Part shown: piece after piece, positions 1 to 5,117 of the stretch
Layout: each line of letters begins with the position of its first letter
Position numbering within the stretch: position 1 is the first letter of the stretch
Source of the DNA: an uncultured Verrucomicrobiota bacterium
Lineage (GTDB): Bacteria > Verrucomicrobiota > Kiritimatiellia > RFP12 > UBA1067
Length of the DNA: 6,033 nucleotides
Reading direction: 5' to 3'
Assembly (NCBI GenBank): GCA_946631535.1
Contig: CAMPAF010000189.1
Location: 1-6,033 of the forward strand
The notes under the pieces: model-generated
Database searches by the model: none
What the model was told of the DNA's origin: nothing
What the model saw: only the letters and a program-made list of their open reading frames with translations
Made by a program: the position numbers and the translations under genes

Positions 1-55
1 TCTCGACGCTGCCATTCACAAGAGTCGATCTTTTCTTTTGTGTTGCCTTCTTCAT
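1..55 (-). CDS. 5' end of an unidentified gene running off the left edge
   Basis: An ATG at 55-53 opens a frame that stays open for 18 codons to the window edge. The visible start is lysine-rich and basic (MKKATQKKRSTLVNGSVE). An AAGGA ribosome binding site lies about 7 nt upstream, inside the last codons of the preceding frame. The ATG overlaps that frame's TGA as ATGA, the usual arrangement for translational coupling. Too little is visible to assign a function. Because the preceding frame resembles the start of a CRISPR-associated protein, this gene could belong to the same accessory locus, but that is a guess from position only. Confidence 0.45.
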   Translation of the reverse strand, partial: MKKATQKKRSTLVNGSVE

Positions 56-198
56 ATAAGTTCCTTTTCAAAGACCGTCTCCGTCAGCACCGCCGGGGAT
101 GTGCCCATGCCTGCGACGAGGATGGTGCGCTTGGCCGGCCCAGAGGCCTTGTCCTGCGCACATTTCCGTGAACCCATGCTTTTCCCGCAAACTTTCAT
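52..198 (-). pseudogene. Truncated N-terminus of an NE0113-family CRISPR-associated (CARF-type) protein
   Basis: The frame is 48 codons long. After a short basic leader (residues 1-24), residues 25-41 read TILVAGMGTSPAVLTET. This closely resembles the first beta-strand and nucleotide-binding loop of the NE0113 family (TIGR02584), CARF-domain proteins of type III CRISPR loci. Family members normally continue for about 200 residues, starting with a segment like WALA. Here the frame ends after VFEKELI. No other frame just downstream restores the family pattern, so a simple frameshift is unlikely. The stop overlaps the next start (ATGA at 52-55), and the tail codons carry that gene's ribosome binding site. 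I infer an internal deletion that kept both ends. ATG at 198 is the first start after the promoter. ATG at 177, preceded by GGGAAAAG, is an alternative. The frame could instead be a short leader peptide. Confidence 0.5.
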
Positions 199-204
199 GG
201 CGGT

Positions 205-213
205 AGTATAACA
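205..213 (-). promoter_or_regulatory. Extended -10 promoter for the CARF remnant
   Basis: On the minus strand the sequence reads TGT-TATACT, an extended -10 element (TGn followed by a five-of-six match to TATAAT). No convincing -35 box sits 16-18 nt upstream, which is common for extended -10 promoters. A start site about 7 nt downstream would fall at or next to the ATG at 198. The transcript would then be leaderless, or it would use the ATG at 177. Confidence 0.45.
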
Positions 214-295
214 GATTTTCGCGGTCCGTGGATGGTTGGAGAGGTCAAAACAGACTTTCCTAAGTCCCCGCATCAAAGAGGGCGGGCGCGAGGCG

Positions 296-358
296 ACCAT
301 GCGGCTCGGCGGGACGCCTCGCCCCACCATCCGGCTCGGCGGGACGCCTCGCCCCACC
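296..358. repeat. 30-bp tandem duplication
   Basis: Positions 296-328 and 326-358 are 33-nt copies offset by exactly 30 nt, differing only at 301 (g) versus 331 (c). Each copy contains a small GGCG-GGA-CGCC hairpin. The segment just to the left (281-300) looks like a more decayed relative. There are only two good copies and no spacers, so this is not a CRISPR array. Confidence 0.85.
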
Positions 359-384
359 GCCGCCAAGATGGCGGCTCTCCATGC

Positions 385-447
385 GGTCACGCGGGACGCG
401 TGACCCCTACCGGTCGGTCGCGACGGAGCGCGACCCTCCCGTGGGAG
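385..447. repeat. Palindromic element, copy 1 (three hairpins)
   Basis: Three hairpins follow one another on the plus strand. The first is 385-405 (9-bp perfect stem GGTCACGCG/CGCGTGACC, loop GGA). The second is 416-435 (7-bp perfect stem GGTCGCG/CGCGACC, loop ACGGAG). The third is 436-447 (CTCCC/GGGAG, loop GT). The GGnCGC stem followed directly by CTCCCG also occurs at 461-495 and 1007-1041, which marks a repeat family. Confidence 0.7.
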
Positions 448-460
448 ATGGAAGATATGC

Positions 461-495
461 GGCCGCAATAAATTGTGGCCCTCCCGCATGGGGAG
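461..495. repeat. Palindromic element, copy 2
   Basis: The first stem is GGCCGCAA (461-468) with TTGTGGCC (473-480), loop TAAA, 8 bp including one G-T pair. It is followed directly by CTCCC (481-485) with GGGAG (491-495). The order, the TAAA loop and the CTCCCGC junction match the copy at 1007-1041, while two stem positions differ in both arms together. Confidence 0.7.
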
Positions 496-524
496 CCGCC
501 ATCTTGGCGGCGTGAGAGGCAGAT

Positions 525-545
525 GAACGGGCTGGCAGCCCGTTC
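525..545. repeat. Perfect 9-bp hairpin downstream of the small operon
   Basis: GAACGGGCT (525-533) pairs perfectly with AGCCCGTTC (537-545) around a GGC loop. On the minus strand it begins 10 nt after the stop of the 73-codon gene, so it could help end that transcript. It has no T-run on the minus-strand side (ATCTGCC follows), so it is not a canonical intrinsic terminator. It may be one more of the local palindromic repeats. Confidence 0.6.
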
Positions 546-555
546 TACTGGGGGG

Positions 556-777
556 CTACGCCGGGACGATGGCTTTCACGCCGACGGGGTTGTCGACGAG
601 TTCGAGGAGATACGACTTCTGCGACGGATTGGCGTCATCCACGAGAAGACGTGTGGCGACCTTCCGGCGTTCGGCGTCAAACACGTGTCCGGCGTCCGTG
701 CAGCCGATGCGCCGCCCCCACGCGATCATCTTCCGCCCGTTCCGGTCGTCGCCGAAAAGCTCGACAATGCATTTCAT
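556..777 (-). CDS. Small conserved-looking protein of unknown function (73 aa)
   Basis: I do not recognise this protein. The frame is 73 codons from ATG 777-775 to TAG 558-556. It has a mixed, soluble, near-neutral composition and no membrane segment or signal peptide. Visible features are an N-terminal MKCIVELFGDD strand, two cysteines (C3 and C26), and a C-terminal stretch SYLLELVDNPVGVKAIV that could form a helix and strand. Its codons are mostly GC-ending, like those of the neighbouring housekeeping genes. Two overlapping GAGGTG motifs lie at 781-791, and the farther one sits 8 nt before the ATG. The start overlaps the stop of the preceding small gene as ATGA. A GTG at 783 would extend it by two codons but would sit too close to the binding site. 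The strong ribosome binding site and the coupling are the main reasons to accept it as real. Confidence 0.6.
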   Translation of the reverse strand: MKCIVELFGDDRNGRKMIAWGRRIGCTDAGHVFDAERRKVATRLLVDDANPSQKSYLLELVDNPVGVKAIVPA

Positions 778-938
778 GCACACCTCACCTCAACCGATGT
801 ATTTCCCGTTATCGTCTCGGCGTACTGGCAGGCACAGGCGAGGCGCGGGTCGGGATCGTTATGTGGCGCATAGACATCGTCGGACACAACCCAGCGGTCA
901 TGGCGTTCCTCCTCAATCTGTTTTTCGGCGGCATGCAT
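774..938 (-). CDS. Small acidic protein of unknown function (54 aa)
   Basis: The frame runs 54 codons from ATG 938-936 to TGA 776-774. An in-frame TAA just upstream (GCA-TAA-AGC-ACC-ATG) makes this ATG the first possible ATG start. The product is acidic (11 Asp/Glu against 5 Lys/Arg). It has a charged N-terminal helix-like segment (residues 5-15), a WVVSDDVYAP segment, and cysteines at 35, 37 and 53; the first two form a CxC pair. There is no membrane segment. It ends in an ATGA overlap with the 73-codon gene, and an extended -10 promoter lies about 17 nt upstream of its ATG. No ribosome binding site precedes the start, and the implied leader is only about 10 nt. A small pair with an acidic first member recalls toxin-antitoxin layouts, but I see no motif that supports this. 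Confidence 0.5.
   Translation of the reverse strand: MHAAEKQIEEERHDRWVVSDDVYAPHNDPDPRLACACQYAETITGNTSVEVRCA
781..791 (-). promoter_or_regulatory. Ribosome binding site of the 73-codon gene
   Basis: The minus strand reads GAGGTGAGGTG, two overlapping Shine-Dalgarno cores. The upstream core lies 8 nt before the ATG at 777. This fixes that ATG as the start in preference to the GTG at 783, which lies within the second core. Confidence 0.65.
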
Positions 939-954
939 GGTGCTTTATGCAAAT

Positions 955-963
955 AGTATAGCA
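955..963 (-). promoter_or_regulatory. Extended -10 promoter of the small two-gene unit
   Basis: The minus strand reads TGC-TATACT, an extended -10 element, with no good -35 box at the usual distance. The predicted start site is near 948, which leaves about 10 nt before the ATG at 938. It shares the TGnTATACT form with the element at 205-213. Confidence 0.5.
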
Positions 964-992
964 AAACTCGACGGGTTGTGGCGGCGGCGGGC

Positions 993-1041
993 GGCGATGG
1001 AACGCCGGTCGCAGTAAACTGCGACCCTCCCGCGGTAGGGG
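993..1041. repeat. Palindromic element, copy 3, just downstream of murI
   Basis: A small hairpin GGCG/CGCC (993-1006, loop ATGGAA) is followed by a perfect 8-bp hairpin GGTCGCAG/CTGCGACC (1007-1026, loop TAAA). Then comes CTCCCGCGGTAG (1027-1038), a third imperfect palindrome. Seen from murI it begins about 10 nt after the stop codon. It could stabilise the operon's 3' end, but no T-run follows, so intrinsic termination is doubtful. It has the same order and junction sequence as the copies at 385-447 and 461-495. Confidence 0.7.
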
Positions 1042-1050
1042 CGGCGGGTG

Positions 1051-1767
1051 CTATGAAATTGGCAATGCGGCGGCACTGGTGGCGAGGAGGCTGCGGGCGG
1101 CAAGCAGGCGCTCGGCCTGGCGCGCCACGGCGTCGGAGGGATCAAGCACCTCGGCCCGTCCGGCGGCAACCTGCTCGATGAGCGGCTTGAGGTGCGGAAA
1201 GTGGGTGCAGCCGAGCACGAGATGGTCGGCTCCCGCGGCGAGGAGCGGCTCAACGCAGGCGCGCACCGACGCCTCGGCGCGGGGGCCTGTGGTTTCTCCC
1301 TTCTCGACGAGCGTCACCCAGTCGTCGGCCACGCACGTGAGGACGCGCGTCTTCTTCGCGAAGCGCGCGCACGTCTCGCGGTACAGGCGTCCGCTGAACG
1401 TGCCGGCCGTCGCCAGCACGCCAACGATGCCGCTCTTCGAACGCAGGACGGCCGGCTTCACGGCCGGCTCCATCCCCACAAACGGAACCTCCGGCCACGT
1501 TGCGCGCAGCACGTCGATCGCCGCCGCCGTCGCCGTGTTGCACGCCACCACGATCAGCTTGCACCTCTGCGCGAGCAGCTGTTCCGTAAGAGCCTTCGCC
1601 CGCGCCACGATCTCCTCGGGCGGCTTGTTGCCGTATGGGCAGTGTTCGGTGTCGGCGATGTAGATGGTCTTCTCGAGCGGCAGCCGCTTCCTGAACGCCT
1701 CCAGCACGCAGAGCCCGCCGCGTCCGCTGTCGAAGAATCCTACAGGATCTGTCGCCTTGCTCGCCAT
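1051..1767 (-). CDS. murI: Glutamate racemase
   Basis: This cytoplasmic, cofactor-independent enzyme interconverts L- and D-glutamate, and so supplies the D-Glu of the peptidoglycan stem peptide. The 238 residues form a somewhat short member of the family, which is usually about 250-285. The N-terminal DSGRGG loop (13-18) is the family's DSGxGG motif. The two catalytic cysteines are C76 in VVACNTATA and C187 in LGCTHFPHL, the hallmark pair of the Asp/Glu racemase fold. The PYG-K segment near residue 44-48 is also typical. The ATG at 1767 begins one base after the hydrolase stop (TGA-C-ATG) with only a weak AAGG upstream, so translation is probably coupled. It is the last gene of the operon, with dapF as another peptidoglycan gene at the head. 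The tail after about residue 222 is alanine-rich and not conserved. Confidence 0.96.
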   Translation of the reverse strand: MASKATDPVGFFDSGRGGLCVLEAFRKRLPLEKTIYIADTEHCPYGNKPPEEIVARAKALTEQLLAQRCKLIVVACNTATAAAIDVLRATWPEVPFVGMEPAVKPAVLRSKSGIVGVLATAGTFSGRLYRETCARFAKKTRVLTCVADDWVTLVEKGETTGPRAEASVRACVEPLLAAGADHLVLGCTHFPHLKPLIEQVAAGRAEVLDPSDAVARQAERLLAARSLLATSAAALPIS

Positions 1768-1768
1768 G

Positions 1769-3145
1769 TCAGAACCTTGGGAGCTTTTCGCGGGAGTCGT
1801 CCATGCCGCCGGGGCGGTTGCGCAGCTTCCACACCCGGTCGTGCTCCTCGCGCAGGAACTGGAGCCGGCGCATGTCCCGCCGGTTGCAGGCCGCGTCCAC
1901 GAGGTTCGCCATGTGCATGATCTCCTGCGCCCACACGTTCGGATACGCGCCGCGCACGTATTTCGCCGCCTCGTGCCGGCAGTTCTCGGCGATTGCGGAT
2001 ATCTCGACCAGCACGCGGTCGGTAAGGTTCGGATGGCGCGAGTAGGAATGGTCGTTCGCGAGGATGCGGAAGAGCTCGCTGGCGTTCGCCCTCAGCGCGC
2101 CGCCGCGCAGGTAGAGCGTCCCGAGCCGCAGCAGTACGCCGCCGAGAGGCACGCCCATCACGGTGTCGAGCGCCTCCTCCAGGTCCATCTTTCCAGCGGA
2201 TGAACCGGAGTAGGCAAGGTTGCCGCCTAGGATGAGACCAGGCAACGACGCCGCAAGCGGCTGCCAGTGGCCTCCGTCGCCCCAGTCCGTCACCATGAAC
2301 CCCTTTGCGCCGTAGCGGTGCCCCGCCTTCTCGGCGGCCATCATGTTCTCGCGCATGTTCTCCACGCGCCCGCCGAGCGAGTTCCACGAGCTGGTGCCGG
2401 GACAGACGTAGAAGTCGAGTCCCGCCTCCTGGAACTTGGCCGCCTCCTCCATGAACGGATGGTTGCCCTCGTATCCCCAGTCGAGAGCTATCATGTCCTT
2501 CGGCAGCTCGCCCACGAGTTCCGGATGCTTGAGTATGATGTCGCCCCAGAACATCGGACGCTTCCCCCTCTTGCGCGCGAGGTCGGCCACCTTCAGCAGG
2601 AAGTCGAGATACACGCGCCCTTCGCCCTTCTCCTTCACGGCGGCGGCACTGCGTCCGTTGCCCCGCAGGTCGAACGTCTCGTCGCAGCCGATGTTGACGA
2701 GCCGCGATTCGAAATTCGGCAGCAGCTCGCCAAGCAGCCCATCAACGAACTCGAGCGATGCCGGATCAGTGGGACAGAGAGTGGTCGGATCCTTCTTGAA
2801 GCCTCCCCAAGGAAGCGGCGCTCCGCCCTTGGGCAGCTCGGCGAGATGGTTGTAGCCAGGCTTCGTCAGCCACCGCTCCATGTGTCCGAAGCAGTTCTGG
2901 TTCGGCACGAGCTCGATGCCGTGCATCACGCAGTAGAGATCCAGCTCGCGTATCTCCTCGGGCGTGAGCGGCGACGCCTTCTCCCACACCGCCTTGTGCG
3001 CCGCGTAGGCGAACGTGTGTTCGGTGTAGAGCTGGAACTGGTTGTAGTCGAAGCGCGCCAGGATGTCCACCAGCTGCTTCAACGTGCCCATCGTGGGCAC
3101 CTTGTCGCGGCTGATGTCGAGCATGTATGAGCGGACAGCGAACAT
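1769..3145 (-). CDS. Family-20 glycoside hydrolase (beta-N-acetylhexosaminidase-like)
   Basis: The product is 458 residues from ATG 3145. It is an (alpha/beta)8-barrel enzyme related to GH20 hexosaminidases, which remove terminal N-acetyl-hexosamines by substrate-assisted catalysis. Visible blocks, in order, are MLDISRDKVPTM (8-19), QLYTEHTFAY (38-47), PNQNCFGHMERW (81-92) and NIGCDETFDL (151-160). The last holds the Asp-Glu pair D155-E156, expected to position the acetamido group and to act as acid/base. MFWGD (198-202), SSWNSLGG (252-259) and TDWGDGGHW (286-294) follow; their aromatic residues probably line the sugar site. There is no signal peptide, and the N-terminal domain common in secreted GH20 enzymes is missing, so I infer a cytoplasmic enzyme. 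A GTG at 3172 would add nine residues and overlap the ketosynthase by 8 nt; neither start has a clear binding site. I chose the ATG because the family-like sequence begins there. The exact substrate cannot be read from sequence. Confidence 0.88.
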   Translation of the reverse strand: MFAVRSYMLDISRDKVPTMGTLKQLVDILARFDYNQFQLYTEHTFAYAAHKAVWEKASPLTPEEIRELDLYCVMHGIELVPNQNCFGHMERWLTKPGYNHLAELPKGGAPLPWGGFKKDPTTLCPTDPASLEFVDGLLGELLPNFESRLVNIGCDETFDLRGNGRSAAAVKEKGEGRVYLDFLLKVADLARKRGKRPMFWGDIILKHPELVGELPKDMIALDWGYEGNHPFMEEAAKFQEAGLDFYVCPGTSSWNSLGGRVENMRENMMAAEKAGHRYGAKGFMVTDWGDGGHWQPLAASLPGLILGGNLAYSGSSAGKMDLEEALDTVMGVPLGGVLLRLGTLYLRGGALRANASELFRILANDHSYSRHPNLTDRVLVEISAIAENCRHEAAKYVRGAYPNVWAQEIMHMANLVDAACNRRDMRRLQFLREEHDRVWKLRNRPGGMDDSREKLPRF

Positions 3146-3164
3146 GGCCGTGTCACATGCCGGT

Positions 3165-4400
3165 TCAGGCACGCGCGAATATGAGCGAAGTGTTGACGCC
3201 GCCGAACGCGAAGTTGTTCGTCATAGCGTATTCGGCATCGATGTTGCGGCCGTCGCCGTAGATGTAGTCGAGCTCTGCGCACGCGGGATCTGGATTCTTC
3301 AGGTTCAACGTGGGGGGATACCAGCCGGTCTGGAGCGACTTTACCGTCATCGCCGCCTCGATGGCACCGCACGCGCCGAGCGTGTGTCCGATGTAGCTCT
3401 TGATTGAGGAGATGGGCACGGCTCGCCCGAAGATGGCGCGCGTGGCCGTGCTCTCTGCCACATCGCCAGCGCGCGTGGCCGTGCCGTGTCCGTTCACGTA
3501 GCCGATAGACGCACCGTCCAGCCCCGCATCCGCGAGCGCGTCCCTAAGCGCGTACGCCATCGTGTCGGCGTTCGGGTTCGTCACGTGCGTGCCGTCCGTC
3601 GTCTCTGCGAAGCCGACAAGCTCCGCTAGGATCTTCGCGCCTCGCGCCTTAGCGTGCTCGTATTCCTCGAGGATGAACGTCCCCGCTCCGTCGCCGATGA
3701 CAAGGCCGTCGCGGTCCGTATCGTACGGCGCGGGCGTCGTGCGCGGAGCATCGTTGCGCAGTGACGTGGCGTAGAGCGTGTCGAAGATCGCCACCTGAGT
3801 GGCGCTGAACTCCTCCGCGCCGCCGGCGATCATGACGTCCTGAACGCCCCAGCGGATGAGTTCGGCGGCGTTCCCCAGCGCAAGCGATCCGCTCGTGCAG
3901 GCAGTTCCCGTGGGCACGAGCCGACCGTGCGTCTTGAAATGCACGCTCAGGTTGACGGCAGTCGTCTGCGGCATTAGCTTCAGATAGGTGCCAGAGGTGA
4001 CGCTCTGAACCTTCTTCGTCACCAGCATGGAGTAGAAGTCCATGAGCGGCGGAATAGAACCAGAGCATGAACCGTACGCCACGCCGCACCTGCCCCCCTG
4101 CAAGGTTGCATCGTCAAGGCCGGCCTGCGCAAGTGCCTGCTCCGTGGCGTTGAGTGCCAGGATGGAGCACTCTCCCATCGTGCGTATCACCTTGCGCGTG
4201 TAGTGCGCCGGCCGCTCGAACCGGCACTTGGCCGCAAGATGGGAGTTTAGCCCCTCGTACTCGGCGAGTTCTGGAATTGCCTCGACGCAGTTCTCGAACG
4301 TCTTGAGGCGGGCAAAAGCGGTCTCCACGTCGTTGCCGAGCGGGCTGACGATTCCCATGCCCGTGACGACCACTCGGCGCCTGCTGTCACGCCCGCTCAT
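3165..4400 (-). CDS. Beta-ketoacyl-ACP synthase (FabF-like, aryl-polyene-type)
   Basis: This 411-residue thiolase-fold condensing enzyme extends an acyl chain by decarboxylative condensation with malonyl-ACP. The full active site is present. The nucleophile is C168 in GTACTSGS, the catalytic histidines are H305 in NGHGTAT and H339 in SYIGHTLGA, the supporting lysine is K334, and the gate loop NNFAFGGVN spans 395-403. The N-terminal VVVTGMGIVSPLG is typical of FabF. Several segments (DTLYATS at 207-213, RAGDVAES at 310-317, ISSIKSYIGHTLGACGAIEA at 330-349, PTLNLKNPDPACAELDYI at 363-380) look more like ketosynthases of aryl-polyene and xanthomonadin clusters than housekeeping FabF. That subfamily call rests on remembered family sequences. 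The retained cysteine argues against a chain-length-factor role. The ATG overlaps the pyrF stop as ATGA and has no clear binding site, so coupling is likely. No ACP, ketoreductase or dehydratase is visible here. Confidence 0.93.
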   Translation of the reverse strand: MSGRDSRRRVVVTGMGIVSPLGNDVETAFARLKTFENCVEAIPELAEYEGLNSHLAAKCRFERPAHYTRKVIRTMGECSILALNATEQALAQAGLDDATLQGGRCGVAYGSCSGSIPPLMDFYSMLVTKKVQSVTSGTYLKLMPQTTAVNLSVHFKTHGRLVPTGTACTSGSLALGNAAELIRWGVQDVMIAGGAEEFSATQVAIFDTLYATSLRNDAPRTTPAPYDTDRDGLVIGDGAGTFILEEYEHAKARGAKILAELVGFAETTDGTHVTNPNADTMAYALRDALADAGLDGASIGYVNGHGTATRAGDVAESTATRAIFGRAVPISSIKSYIGHTLGACGAIEAAMTVKSLQTGWYPPTLNLKNPDPACAELDYIYGDGRNIDAEYAMTNNFAFGGVNTSLIFARA

Positions 4401-5098
4401 CGGGCAGCCGCCATTTCTGCCGCGATCGCGCGCGCGGCCGCGACGGGATCCTCCGCCGCGAGGATCGGACGCCCCACCACGAGATGCGTCGAACCGTCAC
4501 GCACTGCCTCTCCCGGCGTCGCGACGCGCTTCTGGTCGCCGACCGCAGCCCCGGCAGGACGCACGCCCGGCGTCACAAGCAGCGCCGCAGGACCGAGGAT
4601 ATCGCGCATCGCACGAACCTCCTTCGGGCTGCAGACGATTCCCGCCGCGCCGTTGTCGAGCGCGAGCCGTCCCATGGCCTGCACCTGCTCCGCCGGCGTG
4701 CGGCCCGCAACGCCGATGTCCGCCAGGTCTCCCGCGTCGAGCGACGTCAGCACCGTCACCGCAAGAATCTTCGGACCAGCTTCGCCAAATGCCGCCGCCG
4801 CATCCGCCGCCGCGCGTATCATCGCCTTGCCGCCGACCGAATGGATCGTCATCAGGTCGACGCCGAGCTTGCCGCCGCTCGTCACGGACCGTTCCACCGT
4901 GCGCGGAATGTCGTGGAACTTGAGGTCGAGGAACACCTTCTTCCCGAAGGCCTTCACCGCCTTCACCACGTCGGGTCCCTCGGCAGTGAACAGCTCGAGG
5001 CCAATCTTGTAGAAGTTCACCGCATCGCCAAGGAGACGCACCTTCGCCTCCGCCTCAGCTCTGCTGTTTACATCCAGCGCAACTATAATCTCCGCCAT
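4397..5098 (-). CDS. pyrF: Orotidine-5'-phosphate decarboxylase
   Basis: This cytoplasmic TIM-barrel enzyme decarboxylates OMP to UMP, the last step of de novo pyrimidine synthesis. The 233 residues match the usual length of the bacterial form. D9 (IVALDV) and K31 (FYKIGLE) are the expected substrate-binding residues. The catalytic DxKxxD motif is D58-K60-D63 in LDLKFHD. The phosphate-binding segments are VTPGVRP (175-181) and VVGRPI (207-212, with R210). The ATG at 5098 follows a GGAAGGAA ribosome binding site about 6 nt upstream and lies 19 nt after the dapF stop. The stop overlaps the next gene's start as ATGA. Pairing with dapF may simply reflect a shared growth-linked operon, with UMP feeding UDP-linked wall precursors. 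Confidence 0.97.
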   Translation of the reverse strand: MAEIIVALDVNSRAEAEAKVRLLGDAVNFYKIGLELFTAEGPDVVKAVKAFGKKVFLDLKFHDIPRTVERSVTSGGKLGVDLMTIHSVGGKAMIRAAADAAAAFGEAGPKILAVTVLTSLDAGDLADIGVAGRTPAEQVQAMGRLALDNGAAGIVCSPKEVRAMRDILGPAALLVTPGVRPAGAAVGDQKRVATPGEAVRDGSTHLVVGRPILAAEDPVAAARAIAAEMAAAR

Positions 5099-5117
5099 GT
5101 TGTTCCTTCCGTTTCAC

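Larger units (their letters stand above)
358..512. repeat. 29-bp inverted repeat enclosing nested hairpins
   Basis: The left arm 358-386 is the reverse complement of the right arm 484-512 with a single mismatch (t at 378). Each arm contains its own perfect hairpin (359-375 and 495-511; stem GCCGCCA/TGGCGGC, 3-nt loop). The 97 nt between the arms holds the hairpins annotated separately. No transposase frame lies inside. The layout could be a small non-autonomous mobile element or stacked palindromic repeats; I cannot tell which. I found no clear flanking target-site duplication. Confidence 0.75.

Noticed and set aside
296..358. Possible CRISPR array, given the CRISPR-associated remnant nearby
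   Set aside because: There are two contiguous copies with a 30-bp period and no spacers between them.
199..489. N-terminal extension of the CARF-like frame up to an ATG at 489, giving 145 residues
   Set aside because: The extra residues are arginine, proline and alanine-rich and are translated straight through the hairpins and tandem repeat. There is no binding site at 489, and a promoter lies inside the frame at 205-213.
809..901. A 30-codon minus-strand frame starting at ATG 901 behind a GAGGAGG motif with ideal spacing
   Set aside because: The binding site lies over the Glu-Glu-Glu-Arg codons of the 54-codon frame. The product is short, Thr/Pro/Arg-rich and structureless, and it does not couple to the next gene. 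The 54-codon frame is more protein-like, although this alternative is not fully excluded.
993..1041. Intrinsic terminator after murI
   Set aside because: The hairpins are strong but no T-run follows on the minus-strand side, so they are listed as repeats instead.
2267..3130. Long plus-strand open frame opposite the hydrolase, with similar ones opposite murI, the ketosynthase and pyrF
   Set aside because: They lie antisense to clearly identified genes, encode Arg/His/Leu/Ala-rich sequence with no family pattern, and arise from GC-rich codon bias.
3146..3172. GTG start at 3172 for the hydrolase
   Set aside because: It is possible through translational coupling with the ketosynthase, but the nine extra residues are not family-like and no binding site precedes it. 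The ATG at 3145 was preferred with modest certainty.
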